Below, piece by piece: positions 35,901 through 50,280 of a DNA stretch of 64,000 nt. A model generated the notes under the pieces. The model was not told the DNA's origin and ran no database searches. It was given only the letters and a program-made list of their open reading frames with translations. The DNA lies in assembly GCA_930367215.1 (NCBI GenBank), contig OV884060.1, positions 173,735,253 through 173,799,252 of the forward strand, given 5' to 3'. The DNA is from Pollenia angustigena (Eukaryota; Arthropoda; Insecta; Diptera; Polleniidae). The translations under genes and the position numbers were made by a program. Each line of letters starts with the position of its first letter. Within the stretch, counting starts at the first letter, position 1.

Positions 35901-38900
35901 GACAGCGCTACAATAGCCTATAAGTACTTTATCCAAATTGTATTTGTGAAAATTTTTACACATTTTTGAAAATTTGACTTAGAGTGAAATTCTCTTGAAA
36001 GTGCTGTGTGAGGGATATGGCCACTGTGTCCAAACCCTTCGATCGCAGGGAATCAAACCTAATGGAAAATGAAGACTATGGACAGGGCTACAATAACCTA
36101 TAAGCACTTTATCCAAATTGTATTTGTGAAAATTTTTACACATTTTTGAAAATTTGACTTAGAGTGAAATTCTCTTGAAAGTGCTGTGTGAGGGATATGG
36201 CCACTGTGTCCAAACCCTTCGATCGCAGGGAATCAAACCTAATGGAAAATGAAGACTATGGACAGGGCTACAATAACCTATAAGCTACAATAACCTATAA
36301 GCACTTTATCCAAATTGTATTTGTGAAAATTTTTATACATTTTTGAAAATTTGACTTAGAGTGAAATTCTCTTGAAAGTGCTGTGTGAGGGATATGGCCA
36401 CTGTGTTCAAACCCTTCGATCGCAGGGAATCAAACCTAATGGAAAATGAAGACTATAGACAGGGCTACAATAACCTATAAGCACTTTATCCAAATTGTAT
36501 TTGTGAAAATTTTTACACATTTTTGAAAATTTGACTTAGAGTGAAATTCTCTTGAAAGTGCTGTGTGAGGCATATGGCCACTGTGTCCAAACCCTTCGAT
36601 CGCAGGGAATCAAACCTAATGGAAAATGAAGACTATGGACAGGGCTACAATAACCTATAAGCTACAATAACCTATAAGCACTTTATCCAAATTGTATTTG
36701 TGAAAATTTTTATACATTTTTGAAAATTTGACTTAGAGTGAAATTCTCTTGAAAGTGCTGTGTGAGGGATATGGCCACTGTGTCCAAACCCTTCGATCGC
36801 AGGGAATCAAACCTAATGGAAAATGAAGACTATGGACAGGGCTACAATAACCTATAAGCACTTTATCCAAATTGTATTTGTGAAAATTTTTATACATTTT
36901 TGAAAATTTGACTTAGAGTGAAATTCTCTTGAAAGTGCTGTGTGAGGGATATGGCCACTGTGTCCAAACCCTTCGATCGCAGGGAATCAAGCCTAATGGA
37001 AAATGAAGACTATGGACAGGGCTACAATAACCTATAAGCACTTTATCCAAATTGTATTTGTGAAAATTTTTACACATTTTTGAAAATTTGACTTAGAGTG
37101 AAATTCTCTTGAAAGTGCTGTGTGAGGGATATGGCCACTGTGTCCAAACCCTTCGATCGCAGGGAATCAAACCTAATGGAAAATGAAGACTATGGACAGG
37201 GCTACAATAACCTATACGCACTTTATCCAAATTGTATTTGTGAAAATTTTTACACATTTTTGAAAATTTGACTTAGAGTGAAATTCTCTTGAAAGTGCTG
37301 TGTGAGGGATATGGCCACTGTGTCCAAACCCTTCGATCGCAGGGAATCAAACCTAATGGAAAATGAAGACTATGGACAGGGCTACAATAACCTATAAGCA
37401 CTTTATCCAAATTGTATTTGTGAAAATTTTTACACATTTTTGAAAATTTGACTTAGAGTGAAATTCTCTTGAAAGTGCTGTGTGAGGGATATGGCCACTG
37501 TGTCCAAACCCTTCGATCGCAGGGAATCAAACCTAATGGAAAATGAAGACTATGGACAGGGCTACAATAACCTATAAGCTACAATAACCTATAAGCACTT
37601 TATCCAAATTGTATTTGTGAAAATTTTTATACATTTTTGAAAATTTGACTTAGAGTGAAATTCTCTTGAAAGTGCTGTGTGAGGGATATGGCCACTGTGT
37701 CCAAACCCTTCGATCGCAGGGAATCAAACCTAATGGAAAATGAAGACTATGGACAGGGCTACAATAACCTATAAGCACTTTATCCAAATTGTATTTGTGA
37801 AAATTTTTATACATTTTTGAAAATTTGACTTAGAGTGAAATTCTCTTGAAAGTGCTGTGTGAGGGATATGGCCACTGTGTCCAAACCCTTCGATCGCAGG
37901 GAATCAAACCTAAAGGAAAATGAAGACTATGGATAGGGCTACAATAACCTATAAGCACTTTATCCAAATTGTATTTGTGAAAATTTTTACACATTTTTGA
38001 AAATTTGACTTAGAGTGAAATTCTCTTGAAAGTGCTGTGTGAGGGATATGGCCACTGTGTCCAAACCCTTCGATCGCAGGGAATCAAACCTAATGGAAAA
38101 TGAAGACTATGGACAGGGCTACAATAACCTATAAGCAACAATAACCTATAAGCACTTTATCCAAATTGTATTTGTGAAAATTTTTATACATTTTTGAAAA
38201 TTTGACTTAGAGTGAAATTCTCTTGAAAGTGCTGTGTGAGGGATATGGCCACTGTGTCCAAACCCTTCGATCGCAGGGAATCAAACCTAATGGAAAATGA
38301 AGACTATGGACAGGGCTACAATAACCTATAAGCACTTTATCCAAATTGTATTTGTGAAAATTTTTACACATTTTTGAAAATTTGACTTAGAGTGAAATTC
38401 TCTTGAAAGTGCTGTGTGAGGGATATGGCCACTGTGTCCAAACCCTTCGATCGCAGGGAATCAAATCTAATGGAAAATGAAGACTATGGACAGGGCTACA
38501 ATAACCTATAAGCACTTTATCCAAATTGTATTTGTGAAAATTTTTACACATTTTTGAAAATTTGACTTAGAGTGAAATTCTCTTGAAAGTGCTGTGTGAG
38601 GGATATGGCCACTGTGTCCAAACCCTTCGATCGCAGGGAATCAAACCTAATGGAAAATGAAGACTATGGACAGGGCTACAATAACCTATAAGCTACAATA
38701 ACCTATAAGCACTTTATCCAAATTGTATTTGTGAAAATTTTTATACATTTTTGAAAATTTGACTTAGAGTGAAATTCTCTTGAAAGTGCTGTGTGAGGGA
38801 TATGGCCACTGTGTCCAAACCCTTCGATCGCAGGGAATCAAACCTAATGGAAAATGAAGACTATGGACAGGGCTACAATAACCTATAAGCTACAATAACC

Positions 38901-40550
38901 TATAAGCACTTTATCCAAATTGTATTTGTGAAAATTTTTATACATTTTTGAAAATTTGACTTAGAGTGAAATTCTCTTGAAAGTGCTGTGTGAGGAATAT
39001 GGCCACTGCGTCCAAACCCTTCGATCGCAGGGAATCAAACCTAATGGAAAATGAAGACTATGGATAGGGCTACAATAACCTATAAGCACTTTATCCAAAT
39101 TGTATTTGTGAAAATTTTTACACATTTTTGAAAATTTGACTTAGAGTGAAATTCTCTTGAAAGTGCTGTGTGAGGGATATGGCCACTGTGTCCAAACCAT
39201 TCGATCGCAGGGAACCAAACCTAATGGAAAATGAAGACTATGGACAGGGCTACAATAACCTATAAGCATTTTATCCAAATTGTATTTGTGAAAATTTTCA
39301 TACATTTTTGAAAATTTGACTTAGAGTGAAATTCTCTTTAAAGTGCTGTGTGAGGGATATGGCCACTGTGTCCAAACCCTTCGATCGCAGGGAATCAAAC
39401 CTAATGGAAAATGAAGACTATGGACAGGACTACAATAACCTATAAGCACTTTATCCAAATTGTATTTGTGAAAATTTTTACACATTTTTGAAAATTTGAC
39501 TTAGAGTGAAATTCTCTTGAAAGTGCTGTGTGAGGGATATGGCCACTGTGTCCAAACCCTTCGATCGCAGGGAATCAAACCTAATGGAAAATGAAGACTA
39601 TGGACAGGGCTACAATAACCTATAAGCTACAATAACCTATAAGCACTTTATCCAAATTGTATTTGTGAAAATTTTTATACATTTTTGAAAATTTGACTTA
39701 GAGTGAAATTCTCTTGAAAGTGCTGTGTGAGGGATATGGCCACTGTGTCCAAACCCTTCGATCGCAGGGAATCAAACCTAATGGAAAATGAAGACTATGG
39801 ACAGGGCTACAATAACCTATAAGCTACAATAACCTATAAGCACTTTATCCAAATTGTATTTGTGAAAATTTTTATACATTTTTGAAAATTTGACTTAGAG
39901 TGAAATTCTCTTGAAAGTGCTGTGTGAGGGATATGGCCACTGTGTCCAAACCCTTCGATCGCAGGGAATCAAACCTAATGGAAAATGAAGACTATGGACA
40001 GGGCTACAATAACCTATAAGCACTTTATCCAAATTGTATTTGTGAAAATTTTTATACATTTTTGAAAATTTGACTTAGAGTGAAATTCTCTTGAAAGTGC
40101 TGTGTGAGGGATATGGCCACTGTGTCCAAACCCTTCGATCGCAGGGAATCAAACCTAATGGAAAATGAAGACTATGGACAGGGCTACAATAACCTATAAG
40201 CACTTTATCCAAATTGTATTTGTGAAAATTTTTACATATTTTTGAAAATTTGACTTAGAGTGAAATTCTCTTGAAAGTGCTGTGTGAGGGATATGGCCAC
40301 TGTGTCCAAACCCTTCGATCGCAGGGAATCAAACCTAATGGAAAATGAATACTATGGACAGGGCTACAATAACCTATAAGCACTTTATCCAAATTGTATT
40401 TGTGAAAATTTTTACACATTTTTGAAAATTTGACTTAGAGTGAAATTCTCTTGAAAGTGCTGTGTGAGGGATATGGCCACTGTGTCCAAACCCTTCGATC
40501 GCAGGGAATCAAACCTAATGGAAAATGAAGACTATGGACAGGGCTACAAT

Positions 40551-43500
40551 AACCTAAAAGCAACAATAACCTATAAGCACTTTATCCAAATTGCATTTGT
40601 GAAAACTTTTATACATTTTTGAAAATTTGACTTAGAGTGAAATTCTCTTGAAAGTGCTGTGTGAGGGATATGGCCACTGTGTCCAAACCCTTTGATCGCA
40701 GGGAATCAAACCTAATGGAAAATGAAGACTATGGACAGCGCTACAATAACCTATAAGCACTTTCTCCAAATTGTATTTGTGAAAATTTTTACACATTTTT
40801 GAAAATTTGACTTAGAGTGAAATTCTCTTGAAAGTGCTGTGTGAGGGATATGGCCACTGTGTCCAAACCCTTCGATCGCAGGGAATCAAACCTAATGGAA
40901 AATGAAGACTATGGACAGGGCTACAATAACCTATAAGCACTTTATCCAAATTGTATTTGTGAAAATTTTTACACATTTTTGAAAATTTGACTTAGAGTGA
41001 AATTCTCTTGAAAGTGCTGTGTGAGGGATATCGCCACTGTGTCCAAACCCTTCGATCGCAGGGAACCAAACCTAATGGAAAATGAAGACTATGGACAGGG
41101 CTACAATAACCTATAAGCACTTTATCCAAATTGTATTAGTGAAAATGTTTATACATTTTTGAAAATTTGACTTAGAGTGAAATTCTCTTTAAAGTGCTGT
41201 GTGAGGGATATGGCCACTGTGTCCAAACCCTTCGATCGCAGGGAATCAAAACTAATGGAAAATGAAGACTATGGACAGGGCTGCAATAACCTATAAGCAC
41301 TTTATCCAAATTGTATTTGTGAAAATTTTTACACATTTTTGAAAATTTGACTTAGAGTGAAATTCTCTTGAAAGTGCTATGTGAGGGATATGGCCACTGT
41401 GTCCAAACCCTTCGATCGCAGGGAATCAAACCTAATGGAAAATGAAGACTATGGACAGGGCTACAATAACCTATAAGCTACAATAACCTATAAGCACTTT
41501 ATCCAAATTGTATTTGTGAAAATTTTTATACATTTTTGAAAATTTGACTTAGAGTGAAATTCTCTTGAAAGTGCTGTGTGAGGGATATGGCCACTGTGTC
41601 CAAACCCTTCGATCGCAGGGAATCAAACCTAATGGAAAATGAAGACTATGGACAGGGCTACAATAACCTATAAGCACTTTATCCAAATTGTATTTGTGAA
41701 AATTTTTATACATTTTTGAAAATTTGACTTAGAGTGAAATTCTCTTGAAAGTGCTGTGTGAGGGATATGGCCACTGTGTCCAAACCCTTCGATCGCAGGG
41801 AATCAAACCTAATGGAAAATGAAGACTATGGACAGGGCTACAATAACCTTTAAGCTACAATAACCTTAAGCACTTTATCCAAATTGTATTTGTGAAAATT
41901 TTTATACATTTTTGAAAATTTGACTTAGAGTGAAATTCTCTTGAAAGTGCTGTGTGAGGGATATGGCCACTGTGTCCAAACCCTTCGATCGCAGGGAATC
42001 AAACCTAATGGAAAATGAAGACTATGGACAGGGCTACAATAACCTATAAGCACTTTATCCAAATTGTATTTGTGAAAATTTTTACACATTTTTGAAAATT
42101 TGACTTAGAGTGAAATTCTCTTGAAAGTGCTGTGTGAGGGATATGGCCACGCAGGGAACCAAACCTAATGGAAAATGAAGACTATGGACAGGGCTACAAT
42201 AACCTATAAGCACTTTATCCAAATTGTATTTGTGAAAATTTTTACACATTTTTTAAAATTTGACTTAGAGTGAAATTCTCTTGAAAGTGCTGTGTGAGGG
42301 ATATGGCCACTGTGTCCAAACCCTTCGATCGCAGGGAATCAAACCTAATGGAAAATGAAGACTATGAACAGGGCTACAATAACCTATAAGCACTTTATCC
42401 AAATTGTATTTGTGAAAATTTTTACACATTTTTGAAAATTTGACTTAGAGTGAAATTCTCTTGAAAGTGCTGTGTGAGGGATATGGCCACTGTGTCCAAA
42501 CCCTTCGATCGCAGGGAATCAAACCTAATGGAAAATGAAGACTATGGACAGCGCTACAATAACCTATAAGCACTTTATCCAAATTGTATTTGTGAAAATT
42601 TTTACACATTTTTGAAAATTTGACTTAGAGTGAAATTCTCTTGAAAGTGCTGTGTGAGGAATATGGCCACTGCGTCCAAACCCTTCGATCGCAGGGAATC
42701 AAACCTAATGGAAAATGAAGACTATGGACAGGGCTACAATAACCTATAAGCACTTTATCCAAATTGTATTTGTGAAAATTTTTACACATTTTTGAAAATT
42801 TGACTTAGAGTGAAATTCTCTTGAAAGTGCTGTGTGAGGGATATGGCCACTGTGTCCAAACCATTCGTTTGCAGGGAACCAAACCTAATGGAAAATGAAG
42901 ACTATGGACAGGGCTACAATAACCTATAAGCATTTTATCCAAATTGTATTTGTGAAAATTTTCATACATTTTTGAAAATTTGACTTAGAGTGAAATTCTC
43001 TTTAAAGTGCTGTGTGAGGGATATGGCCACTGTGTCCAAACCCTTCGATCGCAGGGAATCAAACCTAATGGAAAATGAAGACTATGGACAGGACTACAAT
43101 AACCTATAAGCACTTTATCCAAATTGTATTTGTGAAAATTTTTACACATTTTTGAAAATTTGACTTAGAGTGAAATTCTCTTGAAAGTGCTGTGTGAGGG
43201 ATATGGCCACTGTGTCCAAACCCTTCGATCGCAGGGAATCAAACCTAATGGAAAATGAAGACTATGGACAGGGCTACAATAACCTATAAGCACTTTATCC
43301 AAATTGTATTTGTGAAAATTTTTACACATTTTTGAAAATTTGACTTAGAGTGAAATTCTCTTGAAAGTGCTGTGTGAGGGATATGGCCACTGTGTCCAAA
43401 CCCTTCGATAGCAGGGAACCAAACCTAATGGAAAATGAAGACTATGGACAGGGCTACAATAACCTATAAGCACTTTATCCAAATTGTATTTGTGAAAATT

Positions 43501-46500
43501 TTTACACATTTTTGAAAATTTGACTTAGAGTGAAATTCTCTTGAAAGTGCTGTGTGAGGGATATGGCCACTGTGTCCAAACCATTCGATCGCAGGGAACC
43601 AAACCTAATGGAAAATGAAGACTATGGACAGGGCCACAATAACCTATAAGCACTTTATCCAAATTGTATTTGTGAAAATTTTTATACATTTTTGAAAATT
43701 TGACTTAGAGTGAAATTCTCTTGAAAGTGCTGTGTGAGGGATATGGCCACTGTGTCCAAACCCTTCGATCGCAGGGAATCAAACCTAATGGAAAATGAAG
43801 ACTATGGACAGGGCTACAATAACCTATAAGCACTTTATCCAAATTGTATTTGTGAAAATTTTTACACATTTTTGAAAATTTGACTTAGAGTGAAATTCTC
43901 TTGAAAGTGCTGTGTGAGGGATATGGCCACTGTGTCCAAACCCTTCGATCGCAGGGAATCAAACCTAATGGAAAATGAATACTATGGACAGGGCTACAAT
44001 AACCTATAAGCACTTTATCCAAATTATATTTGTGAAAATTTTTACACATTTTTGAAAATTTGACTTAGAGTGAAATTCTCTTGAAAGTGCTGTGTGAGGG
44101 ATATGGCCACTGTGTCCAAACCCTTCGATCGCAGGGAATCAAACCTAATGGAAAATGAAGACTATGGACAGGGCTACAATAACCTATAAGCACTTTATCC
44201 AAATTGTATTTGTGAAAATTTTTATACATTTTTGAAAATTTGACTTAGAGTGAAATTCTCTTGAAAGTGCTGTGTGAGGGATATGGCCACTGTGTCCAAA
44301 CCCTTCGATCGCAGGGAATCAAACCTAATGGAAAATGAAGACTATGGACAGGGCTACAATAACCTATAAGCACTTTATCCAAATTGTATTTGTGAAAATT
44401 TTTACACATTTTTGAAAATTTGACTTAGAGTGAAATTCTCTTGAAAGTGCTGTGTGAGGGATATGGCCACTGTGTCCAAACCCTTCGATCGCAGGGAATC
44501 AAACCTAATGGAAAATGAATACTATGGACAGGGCTACAATAACCTATAAGCACTTTATCCAAATTATATTTGTGAAAATTTTTACACATTTTTGAAAATT
44601 TGACTTAGAGTGAAATTCTCTTGAAAGTGCTGTGTGAGGGATATGGCCACTGTGTCCAAACCCTGCGATCGCAGGGAATTAAACCTAATGGAAAATGAAG
44701 ACTATGGACAGGGCTACAATAACCTAAAAGCAACAATAACCTATAAGCACTTTATCCAAATTGCATTTGTGAAAACTTTTATACATTTTTGAAAATTTGA
44801 CTTAGAGTGAAATTCTCTTGAAAGTGCTGTGTGAGGGATATGGCCACTGTGTCCAAACCCTTCGATCGCAGGGAATCAAACCTAATGGAAAATGAAGACT
44901 ATGGACAGCGCTACAATAACCTATAAGCACTTTCTCCAAATTGTATTTGTGAAAATTTTTACACATTTTTGAAAATTTGACTTAGAGTGAAATACTCTTG
45001 AAAGTGCTGTGTGAGGGATATGGCCACTGTGTCCAAACCCTTCGATCGCAGGGAATCAAACCTAATGGAAAATGAAGACTATGGACAAGGCTACAATAAC
45101 CTATAAGCACTTTATCCAAATTGTATTTGTGAAAATTTTTACACATTTTTGAAAATTTGACTTAGAGTGAAATTCTCTTGAAAGTGCTGTGTGAGGGATA
45201 TCGCCACTGTGTCCAAACCCTTCGATCGCAGGGAACCAAACCTAATGGAAAATGAAGACTATGGACAGGGCTACAATAACCTATAAGCACTTTATCCAAA
45301 TTGTATTAGTGAAAATTTTTATACATTTTTGAAAATTTGACTTAGAGTGAAATTCTCTTTAAAGTGCTGTGTGAGGGATATGGCCACTGTGTCCAAACCC
45401 TTCGATCGCAGGGAATCAAACCTAATGGAAAATGAAGACTATGGACAGGGCTGCAATAACCTATTAGCACTTTATCCAAATTGTATTTGTGAAAATTTTT
45501 ACACATTTTTGAAAATTTGACTTAGAGTGAAATTCTCTTTAAAGTGCTGTGTGAGGGATATCGCCACTGTGTCCAAACCCTTCGATCGCAGGGAACCAAA
45601 CCTAATGGAAAATGAAGACTATGGACAGGGCTACAATAACCTATAAGCACTTTATCCAAATTGTATTTGTGAAAATTTTTACACATTTTTGAAAATTTGA
45701 CTTAGAGTGAAATTCTCTTGAAAGTGCTGTGTGAGGGATATGGCCACTGTGTCCAAACCCTTCGATCGCAGGGAATCAAACCTAATGGAAAATGAAGACT
45801 ATGGACAGGGCTACAATAACCTATAAGCACTTTATCCAAATTGTATTTGTGAAAATTTTTACACATTTTTGAAAATTTGACTTAGAGTGAAATTCTCTTG
45901 AAAGTGCTGTGTGAGGGATATGGCCACTGTGTCCAAACCCTTCGATAGCAGGGAACCAAACCTAATGGAAAATGAAGACTATGGACAGGGCTACAATAAC
46001 CTATAAGCACTTTATCCAAATTGTATTTGTGAAAATTTTTACACATTTTTGAAAATTTGACTTAGAGTGAAATTCTCTTGAAAGTGCTGTGTGAGGGATA
46101 TGGCCACTGTGTCCAAACCATTCGATCGCAGGGAACCAAACCTAATGGAAAATGAAGACTATGGACAGGGCCACAATAACCTATAAGCATTTTATCCAAA
46201 TTGTATTTGTGAAAATTTTCATACATTTTTGAAAATTTGACTTAGAGTGAAATTCTCTTTAAAGTGCTGTGTGAGGGATATGGCCACTGTGTCCAAACCC
46301 TTCGATCGCAGGGAATCAAACCTAATGGAAAATGAAGACTATGGACAGGACTACAATAACCTATAAGCACTTTATCCAAATTGTATTTGTGAAAATTTTT
46401 ACACATTTTTGAAAATTTGACTTAGAGTGAAATTCTCTTGAAAGTGCTGTGTGAGGGATATGGCCACTGTGTCCAAACCCTTCGATCGCAGGGAATCAAA

Positions 46501-49000
46501 CCTAATGGAAAATGAAGACTATGGACAGGGCTACAATAACCTATAAGCTACAATAACCTATAAGCACTTTATCCAAATTGTATTTGTGAAAATTTTTATA
46601 CATTTTTGAAAATTTGACTTAGAGTGAAATTCTCTTGAAAGTGCTGTGTGAGGGATATGGCCACTGTGTCCAAACCCTTCGATCGCAGGGAATCAAACCT
46701 AATGGAAAATGAAGACTATGGACAGGGCTACAATAACCTATAAGCACTTTATCCAAATTGTATTTGTGAAAATTTTTATACATTTTTGAAAATTTGACTT
46801 AGAGTGAAATTCTCTTGAAAGTGCTGTGTGAGGGATATGGCCACTGTGTCCAAACCCTTCGATCGCAGGGAATCAAACCTAATGGAAAATGAAGACTATG
46901 GACAGGGCTACAATAACCTATAAGCACTTTATCCAAATTGTATTTGTGAAAATTTTTACACATTTTTGAAAATTTGACTTAGAGTGAAATTCTCTTGAAA
47001 GTGCTGTGTGAGGGATATGGCCACTGTGTCCAAACCCTTCGATCGCAGGGAATCAAACCTAATGGAAAATGAATACTATGGACAGGGCTACAATAACCTA
47101 TAAGCACTTTATCCAAATTATATTTGTGAAAATTTTTACACATTTTTGAAAATTTGACTTAGAGTGAAATTCTCTTGAAAGTGCTGTGTGAGGGATATGG
47201 CCACTGTGTCCAAACCCTTCGATCGCAGGGAATCAAACCTAATGGAAAATGAAGACTATGGACAGGGCTACAATAACCTAAAAGCAACAATAACCTATAA
47301 GCACTTTATCCAAATTGCATTTGTGAAAACTTTTATACATTTTTGAAAATTTGACTTAGAGTGAAATTCTCTTGAAAGTGCTGTGTGAGGGATATGGCCA
47401 CTGTGTCCAAACCCTTCGATCGCAGGGAATCAAACCTAATGGAAAATGAAGACTATGGACAGCGCTACAATAACCTATAAGCACTTTCTCCAAATTGTAT
47501 TTGTGAAAATTTTTACACATTTTTGAAAATTTGACTTAGAGTGAAATACTCTTGAAAGTGCTGTGTGAGGGATATGGCCACTGTGTCCAAACCCTTCGAT
47601 CGCAGGGAATCAAACCTAATGGAAAATGAAGACTATGGACAAGGCTACAATAACCTATAAGCACTTTATCCAAATTGTATTTGTGAAAATTTTTACACAT
47701 TTTTGAAAATTTGACTTAGAGTGAAATTCTCTTGAAAGTGCTGTGTGAGGGATATCGCCACTGTGTCCAAACCCTTCGATCGCAGGGAACCAAACCTAAT
47801 GGAAAATGAAGACTATGGACAGGGCTACAATAACCTATAAGCACTTTATCCAAATTGTATTAGTGAAAATTTTTATACATTTTTGAAAATTTGACTTAGA
47901 GTGAAATTCTCTTTAAAGTGCTGTGTGAGGGATATGGCCACTGTGTCCAAACCCTTCGATCGCAGGGAATCAAACCTAATGGAAAATGAAGACTATGGAC
48001 AGGGCTGCAATAACCTATAAGCACTTTATCCAAATTGTATTTGTGAAAATTTTTATACATTTTTGAAAATTTGACTTAGAGTGAAATTCTCTTGAAAGTG
48101 CTGTGTGAGGGATATGGCCACTGTGTCCAAACCCTTCGATCGCAGGGAATCAAACCTAATGGAAAATGAAGACTATGGACAGGGCTACAATAACCTATAA
48201 GCTACAATAACCTATAAGCACTTTATCCAAATTGTATTTGTGAAAATTTTTATACATTTTTGAAAATTTGACTTAGAGTGAAATTCTCTTGAAAGTGCTG
48301 TGTGAGGGATATGGCCACTGTGTCCAAACCCTTCGATCGCAGGGAATCAAACCTAATGGAAAATGAAGACTGTGGACAGGGCTACAATAACCTATAAGCT
48401 ACAATAACCTATAAGCACTTTATCCAAATTGTATTTGTGAAAATTTTTATACATTTTTGAAAATTTGACTTAGAGTGAAATTCTCTTGAAAGTGCTGTGT
48501 GAGGGATATGGCCACTGTGTCCAAACCCTTCGATCGCAGGGAATCAAACCTAATGGAAAATGAAGACTATGGACAGGGCTACAATAACCTTTAAGCTACA
48601 ATAACCTTAAGCACTTTATCCAAATTGTATTTGTGAAAATTTTTATACATTTTTGAAAATTTGACTTAGAGTGAAATTCTCTTGAAAGTGCTGTGTGAGG
48701 GATATGGCCACTGTGTCCAAACCCTTCGATCGCAGGGAATCAAACCTAATGGAAAATGAAGACTATGGACAGGGCTACAATAACCTATAAGCACTTTATC
48801 CAAATTGTATTTGTGAAAATTTTTACACATTTTTGAAAATTTGACTTTGAGTGAAATTCTCTTGAAAGTGCTGTGTGAGGGATATGGCCACTGTGTCCAA
48901 ACCCTTCGATCGCAGGGAACCAAACCTAATGGAAAATGAAGACTATGGACAGGGCTACAATAACCTATAAGCACTTTATCCAAATTGTATTTGTGAAAAT
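40551..49000 (-). repeat. Region of long-period HORs (4170 and 2554 bp)
   Basis: A distinctive monomer (AACCTAAAAGCAACAATAACC followed by ATTGCATTTGTGAAAAC) ends its AACCTAAAAG at 40560, 44730 and 47284, giving intervals of 4170 and 2554 bp. It is followed each time by the same series: GACAGCGCTAC, TTTCTCCAAATTG, GATATCGCCACTG, TATTAGTGAAAAT and GGGCTGCAATAACC variants. The interval 2554 equals 14 monomers including two of 197 bp. Other shared variants (CCATTCG, TTTTCATACATT, CTCTTTAAAGTG) thread the region and indicate repeated exchanges. Confidence 0.8.
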
Positions 49001-50280
49001 TTTTACACATTTTTTAAAATTTGACTTAGAGTGAAATTCTCTTGAAAGTGCTGTGTGAGGGATATGGCCACTGTGTCCAAACCCTTCGATCGCAGGGAAT
49101 CAAACCTAATGGAAAATGAAGACTATGGACAGGGCTACAATAACCTATAAGCACTTTATCCAAATTGTATTTGTGAAAATTTTTACACATTTTTGAAAAT
49201 TTGACTTAGAGTGAAATTCTCTTGAAAGTGCTGTGTGAGGGATATGGCCACTGTGTCCAAACCCTTCGATCGCAGGGAATCAAACCTAATGGAAAATGAA
49301 GACTATGGACAGGGCTACAATAACCTATAAGCTACAATAACCTATAAGCACTTTATCCAAATTGTATTTGTGAAAATTTTTATACATTTTTGAAAATTTG
49401 ACTTAGAGTGAAATTCTCTTTAAAGTGCTGTGTGAGGGATATGGCCACTGTGTCCAAACCCTTCGATCGCAGGGAATCAAACCTAATGGAAAATGAAGAC
49501 TATGGACAGGGCTGCAATAACCTATAAGCACTTTATCCAAATTGTATTTGTGAAAATTTTTACACATTTTTGAAAATTTGACTTAGAGTGAAATTCTCTT
49601 GAAAGTGCTGTGTGAGGGATATGGCCACTGTGTCCAAACCCTTCGATCGCAGGGAATCAAACCTAATGGAAAATGAAGACTATGGACAGGGCTACAATAA
49701 CCTATAAGCTACAATAACCTATAAGCACTTTATCCAAATTGTATTTGTGAAAATTTTTATACATTTTTGAAAATTTGACTTAGAGTGAAATTCTCTTGAA
49801 AGTGCTGTGTGAGGGATATGGCCACTGTGTCCAAACCCTTCGATCGCAGGGAATCAAACCTACTGGAAATTGAAGACTATGGACAGGGCTACAATAACCT
49901 ATAAGCTACAATAACCTATAAGCACTTTATCCAAATTGTATTTGTGAAAATTTTTATACATTTTTGAAAATTTGACTTAGAGTGAAATTCTCTTGAAAGT
50001 GCTGTGTGAGGGATATGGCCACTGTGTCCAAACCCTTCGATCGCAGGGAACCAAACCTAATGGAAAATGAAGACTATGGACAGGGCTACAATAACCTATA
50101 AGCACTTTATCCAAATTGTATTTGTGAAAATTTTTATACATTTTTGAAAATTTGACTTAGAGTGAAATTCTCTTGAAAGTGCTGTGTGAGGGATATGGCC
50201 ACTGTGTCCAAAACCTTCGATCGCAGGGAATCAAACCTAATGGAAAATGAAGACTATGGACAGGGCTACAATAACTTATA

